Assembly: GCA_916613615.1 (NCBI GenBank)
Contig: OU744731.1
Coordinates: 56,054,289-56,118,288, forward strand
Direction of reading: 5' to 3'
DNA from: Steromphala cineraria
Taxonomy: Eukaryota > Mollusca > Gastropoda > Trochida > Trochidae
DNA length: 64,000 bases
Every line of letters begins with the position of its first letter. Position 1 is the first letter of the stretch. Below the pieces are notes generated by a model. That model was not told the DNA's origin. It saw only the letters and a program-made list of their open reading frames with translations, and made no database searches. Of this stretch, positions 45,480 to 59,831 are shown piece after piece. The translations under genes and the position numbers were made by a program.

Positions 45480-47644
45480 ATGGCTGACAGATTGATTGCT
45501 TCATGGGTCATTATGATAGTTATTCAGCAGTATGTCACTGGTCAGTTGACAGACAAATGGTCTCGATTTGGGAAAGATGGTCAGGTGCTTGATATTGATA
45601 GTCAGTACATGCCCCTCCTTGAGACCGTTTCTAATACAAGTCTCAAAGACTGTGCTGGTATGACAGCTGGCAATCCTCTGCTGTTGTGGTTCGTGTACAA
45701 CTCTGAGAGGAGGGAGTGTGTGACCAGTCAGTGTTGGGATATACCAACAGAGCAGCAGCCCAACAGCAACAATGCTCTATATAGAGAGCAGGGAGGTAAG
45801 TGGTTGAGTAGACTAGCATTACTTCCGAGAGACATGATTGAAGGTTGGTATATATCACTGTCAACATAGGAAAATAATTAGGTAAAATGTTGTGATTGCT
45901 AAAGGATAGATATGTGATTTTTGTCTAACTAAAAACATCTATCCACACCAGTCAATTTTTTTAACAAAGTTTTCATCTTAATATTTACAAGTCTAAATGG
46001 TAAGCCTAAGAGGTAAATCTGAGCGTTGACTTTAAAGTTTTCATTAAAATTCAATCAACATTTATTTTTTGCTAATACGCAAGTTATCCCTGAATACATA
46101 TACCTGCATATATCATTGATTTTTCACAATCTAATGAAATATACTCCATGTTTTTCCCATTGATAGCCTCTGCCCCTTTGGTCCTGTTCTGTCCTGTCAA
46201 TGCGGAATATTATTCAAAGATCTTCTTTCTGTTCACTATCTAATGATATATACACCATATCGGTTTCTGAAAGCCTCTGCCCCTCGGTCCTGTTCTGATG
46301 TGAAGACAGCATCTCCCGATTCAGAGGACGGAGAGTATTTGATCTATCCTGATGCCCCCACCTTCCTGGGGTGTCCCACAAAGATATACTGTTTCAACAT
46401 GAGCTCAGACAACTCCTCCGAGTTCGTCACTCTGCCCTTTACCAACGTGGGAGTGTATCCAGACAGAAAAAACTTCAACTGTTCAAGAGAGACTCCACTC
46501 GTAGGGGCTGGGTTTGGAAAGGATGGAACAACGATCTTCAACAAGATTGCTATTGAACCAATAGTAAGTTTGCAGGCAAGAATGCATACATCCCATATTG
46601 AATGCTTCATTTTAGATAACGAAATGGAAAACTAATTTTCTTCCACACATATATAGATATTTACCAAAGACATAATAATCCAAGGCAAACGTATTTCCAG
46701 AAGATTCCGTAGATACAGGAGGATGAACCTTTACAATATTGGATGTTTACCATTTGAGACTGCTGACCACTGGTCAAAGCAATATCTATATGTTGGATAT
46801 CATGTTTGGCACAGTTTGAAATCATAAGACCTTGTTAATGATAGAGTAAAACAAAAGGCTAGAAACTGTTACGAAATAATTATCTTTTCCATGTTCACTT
46901 TTCGCAACAATATTATAACATTCTTAACAACTGTTGTGAAACTGGTTGGTTATGAAGTTATATAAAGGTTAATTTCGTATCTTTTCTTTAAAAATTATAT
47001 ATTAGAGATACATACATAAATAGGTTTAAAGATTTATAAATTTTATTATAAGCTCAAATTTTGATTATTTCTAGACTATGACAGTGTTCTTAAAGAGACA
47101 TAAGTTTGCAACGTGGAATGGCACAAAGAATGGATACGCCGAAGCAAAAGACTGTTACAATAAGGCAACTCATCCACTGTGTGGTCCTGTGGGAACCTTC
47201 CATATCAACACCGAGGGAACTGGAATGATTGTCAGCATGCAGGTGGGATTTATTTTGTTTAAAAAACAACATTTTCTCAAATCTTACAAATTGATCACAG
47301 GCCTATGGGTAATTAAGACATCCAATATTCCCGCAACAAAATGAATTTTGAGACAACTCCTTGATTTCAACGCCTTTATAGTTACATAGGAACATTCAAT
47401 ATCAACTCCTAAGGAATTGGAATGATCCTCAGGAAGTAGGGAGGGTTTACTTTGTTTAACATATTCAATGTGTGCCGTGTACTTGCAGCAAACCTGGGAA
47501 GCCATAGGAGTTGAACCGTTTCCTCCCAGCGTGCCGAGATCTACAGATGGACGACAGATCGATCTGCTGTGTGGAGGGTATTGTGGAGGCTGCTCTCCTG
47601 ATGGAGGACTCACACTTCACAGGGACCCACTGGCAGGTAGTTGA
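45480..47644 (+). CDS. Secreted PAN-like/GON-domain protein, paralog 2 (four exons)
   Basis: Exons 45480-45795, 46274-46563, 47075-47242 and 47489-47644 match those of paralog 1 in length and phase and again give 309 residues. Signal peptide, PAN-like module and GON motifs are kept, including all cysteines except Cys 9 of the signal peptide. Twelve residues differ: C9W, K16Q, W31G, A51S, L61M, P84Q, L173F, F176S, G177R, H195N, T274P and Q302H (paralog 1 to 2). I count 13 replacement and 3 silent nucleotide changes. Exon 3 is identical. Intron 1 has an extra exon-2-like start with a good acceptor at 46165-46166 (separate entry). The gene appears intact. It is probably extracellular; its partner is unknown. 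Confidence 0.88.
46151..46192 (+). promoter_or_regulatory. Decoy splice acceptor in intron 1 of paralog 2
   Basis: TTTTTCCCATTGATAG (46151-46166) is followed by CCTCTGCCCCTTTGGTCC, which mimics the start of exon 2 (46274) 107 bp upstream of it. Its pyrimidine tract is better than that of the true acceptor. Use of this site would keep the phase but reach a TAA after 24 codons. Unit 1 lacks the TTTTTCCC...CCCCTTT part. Confidence 0.5.
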
Positions 47645-48277
47645 GCTGCTACTTCGTGCAATTTATAATGTGTTGGTTTGAGTGCTTTAGAGATCCTGAA
47701 AGCTTAGCTAGCTGTATCTTTTGGGGTCACCCAAGTCGACAGTTTGAAGCCAGACTAACTTTGAGATGTTCTTAAACCTTCTGTCTTTCTTTCACTCTGC
47801 TTTTCTATCTGTTTGTTTTTCAACCTTTCAAAACCCTTTCTTCCCAATCTATTCCTTTTTATGACAACATTCACAAGATATGCATTCATTCACCTTACAC
47901 TTTGCTGAATAGAGAATCTGATGCAGGAGTTGATTAAAGAATAACAATTTTACTTTAATCAACAATCTTTGATGTATTTGATAACAGAAGACACCAGGCA
48001 GGTATTATATCAATAAAATCACTCTGTTCTAAACAGATTTAAATAATAAATGAGTCTCACAGGTCACAGCATTGTGATGTCATAGCATTGTAAGGTTAAT
48101 GACTTCATACTATACCCGGCATATATGATATTACTCAAAATTCAAAATTACTGTTCTGTTCTCTAACAGATTTTAATAATAAATGAGTCAATGACCATGA
48201 AACTGCCATTAGGCAACTTGAATAGCGAGGTCACAGCATTGTGATGTCATAGTATTGTGAAGTCTTAGTGGTGTTAA

Positions 48278-48633
48278 AGGGGCAGTAGCACCTTTTTTAA
48301 TAATTTCATATTTCAAATATTTCACTGATAAATGTTAGTTAATGTTAAATGTATTAATTTGACAGTGTCAAAAATCACATTACAAAAGCCAATCATCCAT
48401 AGTAAGAGGACAAAGTATGGAGATCCACATAAAATCCTTTGGCGGCCATATTGTGTGAACACCTTTAATTCATTTTATGTAGGAAAAGGGAATCGCCTGG
48501 CTAAAATTAACGCTATATATTTTAATTAGTAATGTGTCATTTGGTTTAAATACGTTGTTTTTCAATTGGAACCATTAGTTTTCATTTTCCTGACAACAAC
48601 TTATATTCCCAATAAAAACGTGCTACTGTCCCT
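48278..48633. mobile_element. 356-bp TTAA-flanked MITE, unit 2
   Basis: Same ends, length and TTAA flanks (48274-48277 and 48634-48637) as the unit 1 copy at 22730-23085. It is an inherited copy, not a new insertion. Confidence 0.8.
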
Positions 48634-48749
48634 TTAAAGACATTTACTGATAAAATAAAAAAAGTTTGTTTGTCTAACCCTCAATGGGAACATCTAGGGG
48701 TCATGGTTGATAAGTGTGTGAAGTTTGGTGAAGCTAACATGAATAGTTT

Positions 48750-49195
48750 AGGAGATATGCTCCGGACATAGGACTTGGTCATAGAGTCAATGTTTTAGTC
48801 ACGTTTCCATGGAAACCACAAATAATAGAAATGATGTGATGGTCTGTACAATGTAGGTCTGTCCATCCGTCTATAATTATTTCGTTTCCAAAGCAAAACT
48901 CAAAAACTGTTAAACCAAGCTCAGTGACACTTGGTATGTGGATTAGGCAGCATATGAAGATGTGCTTTTGGTATGATCAACTTCATCAGATTTTCATTTT
49001 GGTGGTTTCCATGGAAACGTGACTTAGAATTCGGTTTTCAGGACAGAACTCAAAAACTTTTAGACCTAGCTCCATGACTCGTGGTATGTGGATTAGTCAG
49101 ATGTGAAAATGTACCTTTTAATGTTTTCAACATTTTTGGATTTATATTTGTAACGTTTCCATCGAGGTAACTTTATTGGGAACTTTGTTGGTATA
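48750..49195. repeat. Dispersed repeat with RFX-type palindromes, unit 2
   Basis: GTTTCCATGGAAAC at 48803-48816 and 49005-49018, same 202-bp spacing as in unit 1. The surrounding modules are collinear with 23200-23645. Confidence 0.65.
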
Positions 49196-49539
49196 TGCAA
49201 TTTCTGATGACTATTGTTTTGAAAAGTCATCAAAGCAACTCTGTGTACTCCAAACCGAAGTCTTATTCTATAACCTGAGAGTCATTTGCTACAGTTGATG
49301 GTAATAACATTCCAATGCCTAAATTTGAGTTAAGTTTTGAACACATCAGAATAAATCTAAAAAATGAACGATCTCTCAGTTTATAATGCAATATTTTGTT
49401 TTCCAGATTTGGCATCTTAGGAGGAACCTTACTAATGCAATGATGTTGACCAGTTGTGTACAAATACACTATTATATGATGTATTGTGATTGAATCCAAA
49501 GCTTAAGATGCTTCTGCTTCAAACATATGAAACTGAAAC

Positions 49540-49785
49540 CACCAGCTATGATCTGTTAAATCGTGGCAGTAAAATTATAATTCAGAACGATTGTCAGTAT
49601 TTTTATTGTTTAATTTCACCCTGAGATAAGCTGTCAAAAATCTATTTAATAAACCAATGAAACCAGCTATGATCTGTTAAAATGTGGCAATAAAATTCTA
49701 ATTCAGAATGACGAGCAGAATATTATTATTATTCAAATTCTCCCTGAGAAAAGCTGTCAAAAATCTATTTTATTTAATACCAACA
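49540..49785. repeat. 121-bp tandem duplication, unit 2
   Basis: The same two-copy block as 23990-24231. Within the block the two units are nearly identical, while the two copies inside each unit differ more. The local duplication is therefore older than the array, or the units have been homogenised. Confidence 0.8.
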
Positions 49786-52700
49786 AACTGTTTATCTATT
49801 TGTATAATGACATACAAACCTGAACAAAGTGTGAATCAATTGTTCTGATAATGAATCTTCAGTTCATGCGACAAGGCACAACAGGGAGAACATGCTTTAT
49901 TAAAAATAGCAAGGGAGAATGTGATTAAATAGTTTGTGGAATATGCAGCCTCACACTCAAAGTTAAGAGCGTTTTGATTGAAATAACTTGTCGGTAACAA
50001 AGCAAATACAACAATTGGTTGAAATGAATGGTTAGAAAATGTAGGAGAACCTTTAACAGAAGATGGCTTATGTACTTGTACCCAGATCACAAATTTATAT
50101 AACAGAATGCTATTTAAGATCACTGAGATGCAATATCATGTACAGAAGAATAATACAGAAGAAATTGTATGCAGTTAAGTTCAGATAACATTCCAACGTT
50201 ATTGTTATTAAGATCCTGATTTAAAAGAATGATCTTATCCAATCTAATCATCACATCAATGAACTCTGTGCATCAATTGTGAATCAGGATATTGAAACTC
50301 ATGCGAATGACCATTCAGTCAGATTACTTACATGGCGTGTAAGTCTTTGTATTGCTGCAAGTTCCATGTGCCAAAGGTTGACAGACAAATAGACGGAGAT
50401 AAACAAAGAAAAGTGAATTAATAAAATAGTTTGGTGTTAGAGATAATAAACCGTGAAATTGTTACTATCATCTTGCAATGCTGCCGTGTATAACTCACTG
50501 AAAATAATTTAGCTATCTATCTAGTGATTGATGAAGCAAATCACTTTCCCAAAAACTGTGTCAAAACCGTCATCATCACAACATTACGATTTACAGGTCA
50601 CAATGTAAAATGTAGGAAATTGACAAAACTACTCATGTTAAGTCCGTTAATGCAAATGCATCATTAGCGTAATGGAATATTGTTATCAATCTTAAATGTC
50701 GGATTGAGGTTAGAGCCTTTGTGATCTGTTTTCATTATTAATAATTTGCCCTTGAACTAATTTAATCAGGCTGCTAATGATTAACTTTGTCTTTTACATG
50801 TAATCCTACAGAAGCAAATTAACAACACCAATCTTGAACAATTTGCCTCAAAATCCATCTAAGCAACGTTAGGATTTAAATCATTGATACGTCGTCGGGT
50901 CTCTTGAAGAGTAAAGAAAGAAATAGAACAATAATAAACCCTTGGTCTTATTGAATCTTCAAATGTTATCTGCTACCAACTAAACAAGCCGCAATGTTTT
51001 ACTATTTTTTCTGATAATGCATCTCAAGCAAAGTTAGGCTAGAGGATACCCTTTCGGATATGAGATTGATGAGAGGTTTGGGACGTCTTTGTAGTTTTTC
51101 TAGAATAAATCAGTGAATATGTTCAACGTTTTTGTATATAAATTATTCGTAAATGAAAATAGAAAGACCCTTTTTCATAACTTAAAACAAAAAATTGAAA
51201 ATTGCCTGCGGGTTAATGCATCTTGCTTTTTCATAAGGAAGATGTTTTATAGATAATACACTTTTTAAAATCTTTATACAGAAGAAAATAATGAGTAAAA
51301 CATACATGTTAAGAAAGCGTCGAAAACACAAAGGTAAAAGTAAATAGTTTTTGTTTGAAATTGGTTGATGAAATGAAGTTTTCTGAATGATAATTAATCC
51401 ATATAACAGTTTAACAATTACAAGCAAAGATGGCATTACTTGTACTTGTAAATGAATGTAAACTCAGGACAACCTGATGTCATTTGAGCTCATGTCCATT
51501 CAACTCCTATTAAAATAAATATGTTTTCTTCATTATATCTAAATCTCGTTCTCTTTGATATTTCTTTCCCAGTTCTACTCTGATAGGCAAAGACAAGGGC
51601 CTCCTTTGAGAAAAACGAAAATTATTCACAAGGAAAGAGTGATCTTTCTCTTAACTCTTGCCATGCCTTCGTATTCTAAGCACACCTCCTGTAGGTCAAA
51701 CTGTCTAGATGTCAAACCTAAAACTCCTATAATTCATCATTTCAATGTATATATCAATACCTACAGAAAGCATCGGAAACAGCAAGGTAAAAGTAAATAT
51801 TTGAAGATAAAATGAAGTTTTTTGAATGACCATTAAACCATATAAGAGGTTAACAATAACAAGCAAAGGTGGCATTACTCAATGTACTTGTAATTAAACT
51901 TTGACCAAAAGGCAACCAGATGTGAACTCATAAGCATTCAATTATAATACATATGTTTTGTTCAATACATTCTCTTACCTTGTATTTGAATCTCCTTCTT
52001 TTGATATTTACTTCCCAAAACTACTATTCTAGGGCTTTGAGTTGGCAAGGACAAGAGATAATTGTCCTCATTTGAGTGAGAAGAAAAATGAAAATAAATC
52101 CAAATTGAAAGAGTGATCCTTCTCTTAATTCTTGTCATGCCATTCATGTATTCAAGCACACTTCCTGTAATTGCTGAAATAATGGCCCAGTGGCGCCTTT
52201 GACAAATCGTCAAGCTGTCCAGATGACAAACCTACAACTTCTGTAATTCATTATTTCATTGTATATATCAATACCTACAGATTCACTGATCTTTGTCTGG
52301 TTTGGGATAAGTTAAATTTTGACCAACATAGGATCTCGTTTTTATAAGGCGTTTTATATATTGTTTTGTTAAAGCACTACAAGCAGGTTTATGTTTTGTG
52401 TGATGTGAAATGTTTTTAACATAACGACTGCCCATTTTGTTTTTCTTGTACTAACTTCTTGTATGCGTTTTATCTACACAGAAAAGTCTTTCGTAAAAAT
52501 GTATTATAGTTGATGTAACATGATGTCTTCAAACATTATCCTCTCTTAAAAGGAAGCTGACTAAACAATCCACTTGTCAAAAAGCTATTTCGTTTATTTC
52601 TCATCTATGCCTAGCCTTGAATTAGACAACGTAGTCTCATTGTCCTGTAACGTTTCAATGCAGTGGAAAATAGATATGCACTTCATACGCAGTGTAAGTT

Positions 52701-55700
52701 GGTGTCCCGAACGAACGCACTGATAGTGCATACAAGACGTACACAAAACGACCTTCCAGCAAATTTTGCGCGAACGAAGAACGATCTCAAACCGATTTAT
52801 AAACAATGGAAAATGCATTGTCCAGTTTTTCCGTATGAGTAACGTATGACAAGTGTACTCATAGCATACATAGGGTACATCGTGAATTTGATATAGATAC
52901 CATGACGAAAGGGTTGGTGAGCATAATACCTCCCTATACTATTTGATAGTTTTCATTGTGTTTCCTTCTTTCATATAGCACTATGATGCTATAGTTTTAA
53001 AGAACTAAGAGTCGAAACTATCAAACAAATACACATTAAAATTGATTAACCAATTTTAAAGAATTCCATCCAATTATTTATCAAAATTATCAAAACTTTG
53101 AGGATAGAAACAAAATGAATGAAATATTTCTACTACTAATTCTAGTAAATCAAAGATGTTATAAGAGATGAATTAAACAATAAATTACATTACATTTCCA
53201 TGCAAACAGAGTCATAAGGAAGCTAAAGATTTGTTTTTAATGTTTTCATTGTAGACTTCTCAGTTGTAAAGCAATTTCAGACTATGAAATAAACCACTAT
53301 TCCATTGTTTATATAGGAGTTATCCAGGAAAATCTTCTGGTCAAGTGTCTAGGTAACGGAAAATTTTGAATAAGTGTTTTACAAATGTAAGTTATCCTTG
53401 AAAAAGGCAGGTCCGGACCAAATGCGACAGGATGAAACTAATGCTATTGTTACAGGATGATATTGTGAGTAGAGCGTGGGTGCATGTAACAGAAAAGAAT
53501 CAACCAAAGCTTTAATGGGGAGAAGAATGTTTTATATTCTAATATTTCGGAAAGTTTCATACCTCAATCAAGGTGTATGTACTAGTACAGAAATGATCAA
53601 GTATCAAGCGAAAACTGTGTGTGATGACTCCTTTAATCACATGTGTTAGAGAAATGGATTCAGTAAACTTAAATTAATTCAGTACACTTTTGTCTTAATA
53701 ATTGTCTTGCAATTTGTTTTCGCGAGCTCTCTTTGTATATATATTTCCTCCGAAAATGTACTACAAAGACAGAAAGGATGGAAATTTATGTGAAGACGCA
53801 ACGGGCTCATAATATGCTCGCTTTATTTGCGCAAGACATGCGGTAGACATAAGTTGTGAGCGTCTAGAGTAATGCGCTCTGCATGTGCAATGATGTGCCA
53901 CAATAAAGTGGGGTATGCGCAAATCATATGCAACTCCAACGCATCCTCAACGCAAAGAAAACGCAAAGTTCGTAAATCAATCGCTCCATGTACGAAACAA
54001 GTAAGGCAAAATACGGTAAATGTTTGAGCGTACTGGTTGCGTATGAAAATAATTCCATACGCAACTCAAACACACTTGCTATACGCTTAAGTGTGACAGG
54101 GCCCTAACATATCAGCTTTATAAGCTTTAAATGCATGTTGGCTTTAATATGAGCTTAGAAAATAAGATGAAAGTCACCATAATCAATATCGCCCGGAGTC
54201 TTCCTAAAAATAAATTATAAAAAGAATCCAGTGAATGACTCTTTAGATATCACACTAACAAGCTTAACATGCAGGTAATAATGATGATAAATCAAAAGTA
54301 CTGCTGTGACTTTGAAAATAATGTGAAGGTCATCAAAACAGATTTGGTCCGGTGTCTTCCCTATAAGATGCTTTGCATAAGTTATGAAAGGAAACTAGTG
54401 AACGGTTCTAGAGATATCTCACTGACAAGCTTAAAATGCAGATCTCAATGCTTAAATTGACAAAACCTCGCTGGGACGTTGAAAATATTTTGAAGGTCAC
54501 TAAAATTGACTGAGCCCCACGCCTTCCCAATGAGATCGCATGTGCAAATTACGAAGAGAATCCAGTGCATAGTTCTTGAGATATCCCGCTGACTTTGTAA
54601 CATTTCAAAGTCTCGTTGTAACCTTGAAATGAATGTCAAGGTCATGAACCTCTATAGGGACCAGACTCTCATGGTGATGAAGCCACATACAAAACATGAA
54701 AAGAATCCATATAGCTTTTGAGTTTTTCAATTTCTATATCCCCTGCTTCTGCTGAAAGCGCAGCGGGGGATACCTAAGAAGTGAAAATATAAACCTCGAT
54801 TGACTTTACCATGAGTGAAACAGTGACATTAGAACCAAATACGCTTCAAATTCACTATTTGAGAAAGTAGATAAATACAGCTATGAAATAAGTAAGTACA
54901 AAGACCATCTTTGAAAGTGCAGAAAGCGATTCGAAATTAAGTAGTTCAGTTCTGATTGAAAAATGTCACTTAAAGATAGATCAAATTCTCTTAATTCCTT
55001 ATTAACATATGTCAGATAAATTCTTTTCAAAAAATGCTTTGAGATATTGTCTGTCAACTTCTGAACTTTATTCAGTGATGAAATATGAAAACTATATTTT
55101 GGAATTTAAGAGTATTTTATGTATGAAATGAGTACCCTTAGATACATCATGGATTTCATTGAGACCTTTTAAAACTACAACATATTCATTCAATATATAA
55201 TGAAAATGGCATCCAAATCAAGTTTGATGAAGTTCCTTTTGCAATTATTGTTTCATTACTTCACTAGACGGGATTGGAATTTTTTTTCAAATTCTCTGTG
55301 GCATTCCTAATTCCAAGATGATTGACAGGAAACTCTAAATCTTCTCTAGCTAAACTCCCCAGATACTGATCCAGTTTGTAGTTTTAGTTAATAGACCTTA
55401 TGAGTGGTATGTTCGGCCTTCCATCTGTAATAATTGCAATAACAAAGTGTATACACAGCTTTAATGACGTCAATTAGTATTTGTCATTCCTATCCATTAC
55501 TTGATTTGCAAATATACACATATATGTTGATGCATTTCATTCCGAGTGAATACTTTGTAAATATACCACAAGAGTTTTTAACACATAATATCAAAATTTC
55601 TGAAATCTAAGAAACCGAATATCTTTAAAAAATCTGAAACTTGAATAGAAAAATCCTGTTTCTTTTCTCGGATAAGTTACCCCTAGGTAACATCGAATCA

Positions 55701-58239
55701 AGTATTATAATTTCTCTGGTGTTAAGACATTTGAACTCCATTTTGGCAATGTTATAGTCATAATATTATCATGTAATTTTTTGGGGATATCCGTAGTCTA
55801 AAACATATTGCAATCAGAAACCATGAACGTTTTATAGAAAATATTATACTTTAATTATGACATTCAGAGGTCTCTCAAAATTTCTGCATTTCTGTTCTTT
55901 AAAAAAAATTGATTTTATTGATTTTAAAGCATGTAACAACATTACATAGTTTAACTCAAATAAACAATTTTCTTTTATAAATTTCAATTGTACAATTTTG
56001 TGTGAATGAAAAGGTAGTTATCTCTTGAAATAGACATTCTAGTTGGACTATTTTCATGAAAATAATTGACATCGATGTTGGTTAACCATAACCATAACCA
56101 TCCGTGTTATTAAACGTGAGATCAATCAACAAAATGTTTGTTGAAAGAGTTACAGACCTTAATCTAAGTTGAAGTAAGGAAGATGATCTTGATGGTCAGG
56201 AGAGAAAATAGTGTTATAAACATGGCTCCGAAACGTCTACAAATGTGATAATACTTTGTATTAAAACAATCATTTTCAAGCATAACTTCTTCAAGAAGGA
56301 AATTAAACTTCTTTTTAAAGGATCCTTCAAGTATTAAAAACATTTTGACAGACTAATCTCATTTGCCCTTTTGACTTAACAAAAAGGTCCAAAGCATCTT
56401 CAAACGTGTGACAGCATATCGTTACAAAAATAAGAAATCTTTAAATAAATATTTCTTTAAGGAATTACTGTTACAAGAAATGAGTAAGTAGGAGCGAGAA
56501 CGTAATCAATTTGAAGGAATGTTTAAATGTATTTTAGACCTTATCAGTTTGAGTGGGATATATTTTAAATTATGTATTGCTATGACAAACCTGTGTCAGC
56601 ACCTCTTGAGCAAACATATATCGAATACACAAATAAGGTTGTTTCCAATTAACAATTATTTCTACTCTCTTCAATAAAACTGTGTTGGTATTACCAATCT
56701 TTGGTTGCTTTTGGCAGTGTTAACATCTTAATTCTTGACACTAGTTACTTTAGTGAAACATTGGGAATAACACACACCATATGCTATATAGAGAGGTTTT
56801 CAGTTCGATGGATTGGATTGCGTTATTGAGTCAACTTACTTATAAGATCACTATTTTCTTAAGTGGTAACAAATATACAAAAATTACCAAATATGTTATT
56901 AATATTGCCGGAAATAAATGTGCCAACAATATTTTAACACATTAGCTGCCTTACTTAAATATAGATTTAGATATATTGGATCGTTAAAATAGTTCAGAAA
57001 GTTATTCGTCATTGTTTTTAGAAGTCTTTATATCAGATATACAGCTTTGTCATAAATCCGAATTCAAAATGAGCAAACAATTTTCAATAATTTTGCTGTT
57101 AAACACAGAACACTTTAAGTCATTTACATGTAAGCTGTTTTCAATGTAAAAAATAATTCTTCTGAAATGAAAGCAAATCCAACAGCAGTTTTCAAAATGG
57201 CTATAGGCGTAAACATACATCTAAATATGGCATCAGGATTTTATATTTTCTCTTTAAAACATTAAAATATTCCACATGCTTTATATACTTTGCTAATAGT
57301 TGTCACGTTCATGTAAATGAAGAAGAAAGTTAAAACCTTTTCTGACATGATCAGCTAGTTTGTCAAGCATGGGTCACTTTAATAACATGAGTGCGTCACA
57401 TATGTTAAGAACAAAGGATAGTTTGTCAAAAACATGTAATTGTTCTTATGAATCTAAAATGAATTGATTTGATATGATCCAGCTTTGTGCATCGAAATGT
57501 GTGTCAGCTGTCTGCAAGCAAATCTTATCTTTATGCCACATTTTAAGTTTGCATGTTTAAGTTTATCATGGTGGTAGTTTTCAGATACATCAAACATATT
57601 TACTTGACAAATTGAGTATATTGAGTATATTTTGTAAAACTATATGTAATTGTCAGAGGACATGTGATGTGTTTGTCTGACATTTGTCATTAAACTTGTT
57701 TGAAACATAAGACATAGCCTCGTGCTCAAGGCCTCAAGGGATTAGATACACATTAGCACATTGAACCCTTCTACAATGAAATCTATTTAGGCATAAATAC
57801 ACCAACTGTTCACAAAAATAGAAAAAGACAATTCAAACAATCAAGCAATTATGGTAACCATCAGGACTAGGATGGTAACAAAAACTATTTTTAACTTTGT
57901 TTAATTATCCAAAAATGTGTTCTACAGGAGATAATGTTTTGTGAAAGATCAAGCGAGAGTATCTGCTAGGAGATATTGTGTTTACATTCGAGTTTGAACA
58001 ATATCCTGCAATCGACAAGTATGTGACGTCACACACGTTTTTTTTACAAACGAGATAATGCCAGAATGCTAGGATGTCATAAACATAATGTCAAAATGAT
58101 ATGATATTATCAACACATTAACATCACAATGTTATAAAAGCATTTTTTTGTAAAGATTTAGGGTAGTGCAGTGTTTAGAATTGTATAGTTTCATGCAAAC
58201 ATATTGCAAAAATAATTTTTTCCTCGTTTTTTTTCTTAC
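49786..58239. other. Intergenic second part of unit 2
   Basis: It contains the 466-bp tandem duplication with two cassettes (about 51310-52285), the three-module repeat with hairpin end (about 54150-54775) and the empty LINE site (about 56085-56101). Two deletions relative to unit 1 lie near 56610 and 57730. No gene is supported. Confidence 0.55.
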
Positions 58240-58401
58240 ATTTACACTCGTTGATAATAGTAAAGTATTCTCGCCAAGCCTTGGGTGTTTGTTACTCTTA
58301 TCATTTGGTTTGATACATTCGATATCATAGCACTCTTGGGTGAGATTCTCTATGTACTCAAATCGCACTTTTGTGAATTTATCTAACTCAAGAAGGTACT
58401 C
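58240..58401 (-). pseudogene. Exon-like block at unit end, unit 2
   Basis: Counterpart of 36144-36306. It starts ECLLELDKF-like with Tyr for Cys at the second residue. One base is missing after the GEN codons, so the remainder is in a different frame from unit 1. Acceptor-like TTACAG and donor-like GTAAG are kept. It is not known whether it is still spliced into any transcript. Confidence 0.3.
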
Positions 58402-59831
58402 CTGTAACAAAAATCATCAAACTTTATCAAGATTCTTGCATATATTCCATAACAAAAAAACAGCACCCTTTTCTTAAGGATTTCTAAGGATTTTCTCATT
58501 TCAAAAGCGACTATTGATTTGATGTCAGTGCTAATTTGTGTGAAAGACACCTGCATTGATGACAGTATTTTAAATTGTGCTAATGAACCCCCATGGCTAC
58601 CTACAGTGTAGCTTGATTATTTTTACTCCTCTAAATCTCCAGCTAGCCTTGATAACACGTCATTGAACGTCCAGTACATGTATTTGTCCATAAAAAGACA
58701 GCTTGGTTTGAAATATCTTCCATGATTTCAGCAGTGTGAGGACATGTTTAATTCTTATAGCATAATATGTGTCTTGTACTAGGGTAAGCAGCCATATAAA
58801 GATAAGGTTCCAAACAAACATTTAAATGATAAGTGAGTTCCAATTAATATAAATATGTTTGTATAAAGGTTACAAGTTGATGTTAAGGTTTTTGTTTAAA
58901 TTGTCACTATTTACTTTTTACTGAAGCAAGTTGTAATGATATGATTATTTCAGGAACATTTCTTCACAATGAGATAACATTTGACACATTTGACCATTTG
59001 CAATCTTTTTGTTCCTTTAGGAAATTGGAACCATATTGTTTACTGGATAAACATACCAGCATGAAAAAATAAAATGAGAAACCAACATTTGGCCCTGGGT
59101 TAATTATGTCTCACATTTTCACAATTATACTAGTACCCTGACGTCGTAAACATTACCAACCTGACTCTGTCTTTTTGAGTGTAAAGATAAGGTCCCAAAC
59201 ATACATTTAAATGATACTCCTGCTCAAGTTGATGTTTTTTGGTATAAAAGTAACAATTGTCACTATTACTAAAACAAATTGTAATGAAAGTGTTATTTCA
59301 GCATCACTCATTACCTATCCAGGTGTTACACCATTGATAACATTTGGCACATTTTACTATTTACACTCTTTTTGTTCATTTAGGAAATTGAATCTTTTTT
59401 GATGAACATACCAGCATGTGACGGAAATGAGACACAAACATTTGGCCCTGGGGTAAAAGTCGGATTTATCTTACATACCAGTCTTAACAATTCTATGCTC
59501 TTGGATATGGAATAGTGATCTAAATGTTTATTTAAAATATAAGGTATTTTTCAGAAAGTATATGCCACTAAAATTGACACAAAAATAGGCTATGCTGGAA
59601 CATATTTTCATAATTGAAAACCTATCTATACAGAATTATACACAAAATGCAGATGACCTTTCAATATCATAGGAAACTTTAACAATAGAACACTCACTTC
59701 ACAATTAACTAAAACTAAGTTTTATTTTTCTTAAAAGGAAGAGAAGCTTTAAGTGAAAATGAGTTGAAAACATCTACTTTGACACTCATATTGGAGTTTT
59801 AAGATATTTATGTAATAACGACTGTTATAAT
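58402..59831. other. Unit 2 end and 2/3 junction
   Basis: It holds the 353-bp tandem duplication (59088 and 59441). The intact junction at about 59470-59830 keeps the empty TTAA site (59749-59752) for the piggyBac-like element. No gene is seen. Confidence 0.65.

Larger units (their letters stand above)
37396..59831 (+). repeat. Tandem-array unit 2
   Basis: 22,436 bp between anchors. It is collinear with unit 1 without the Merlin element, the two LINEs and the five unit 1-specific stretches. It contains GON gene 2. It gives clean empty sites for the three unit 1 insertions. Confidence 0.93.
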
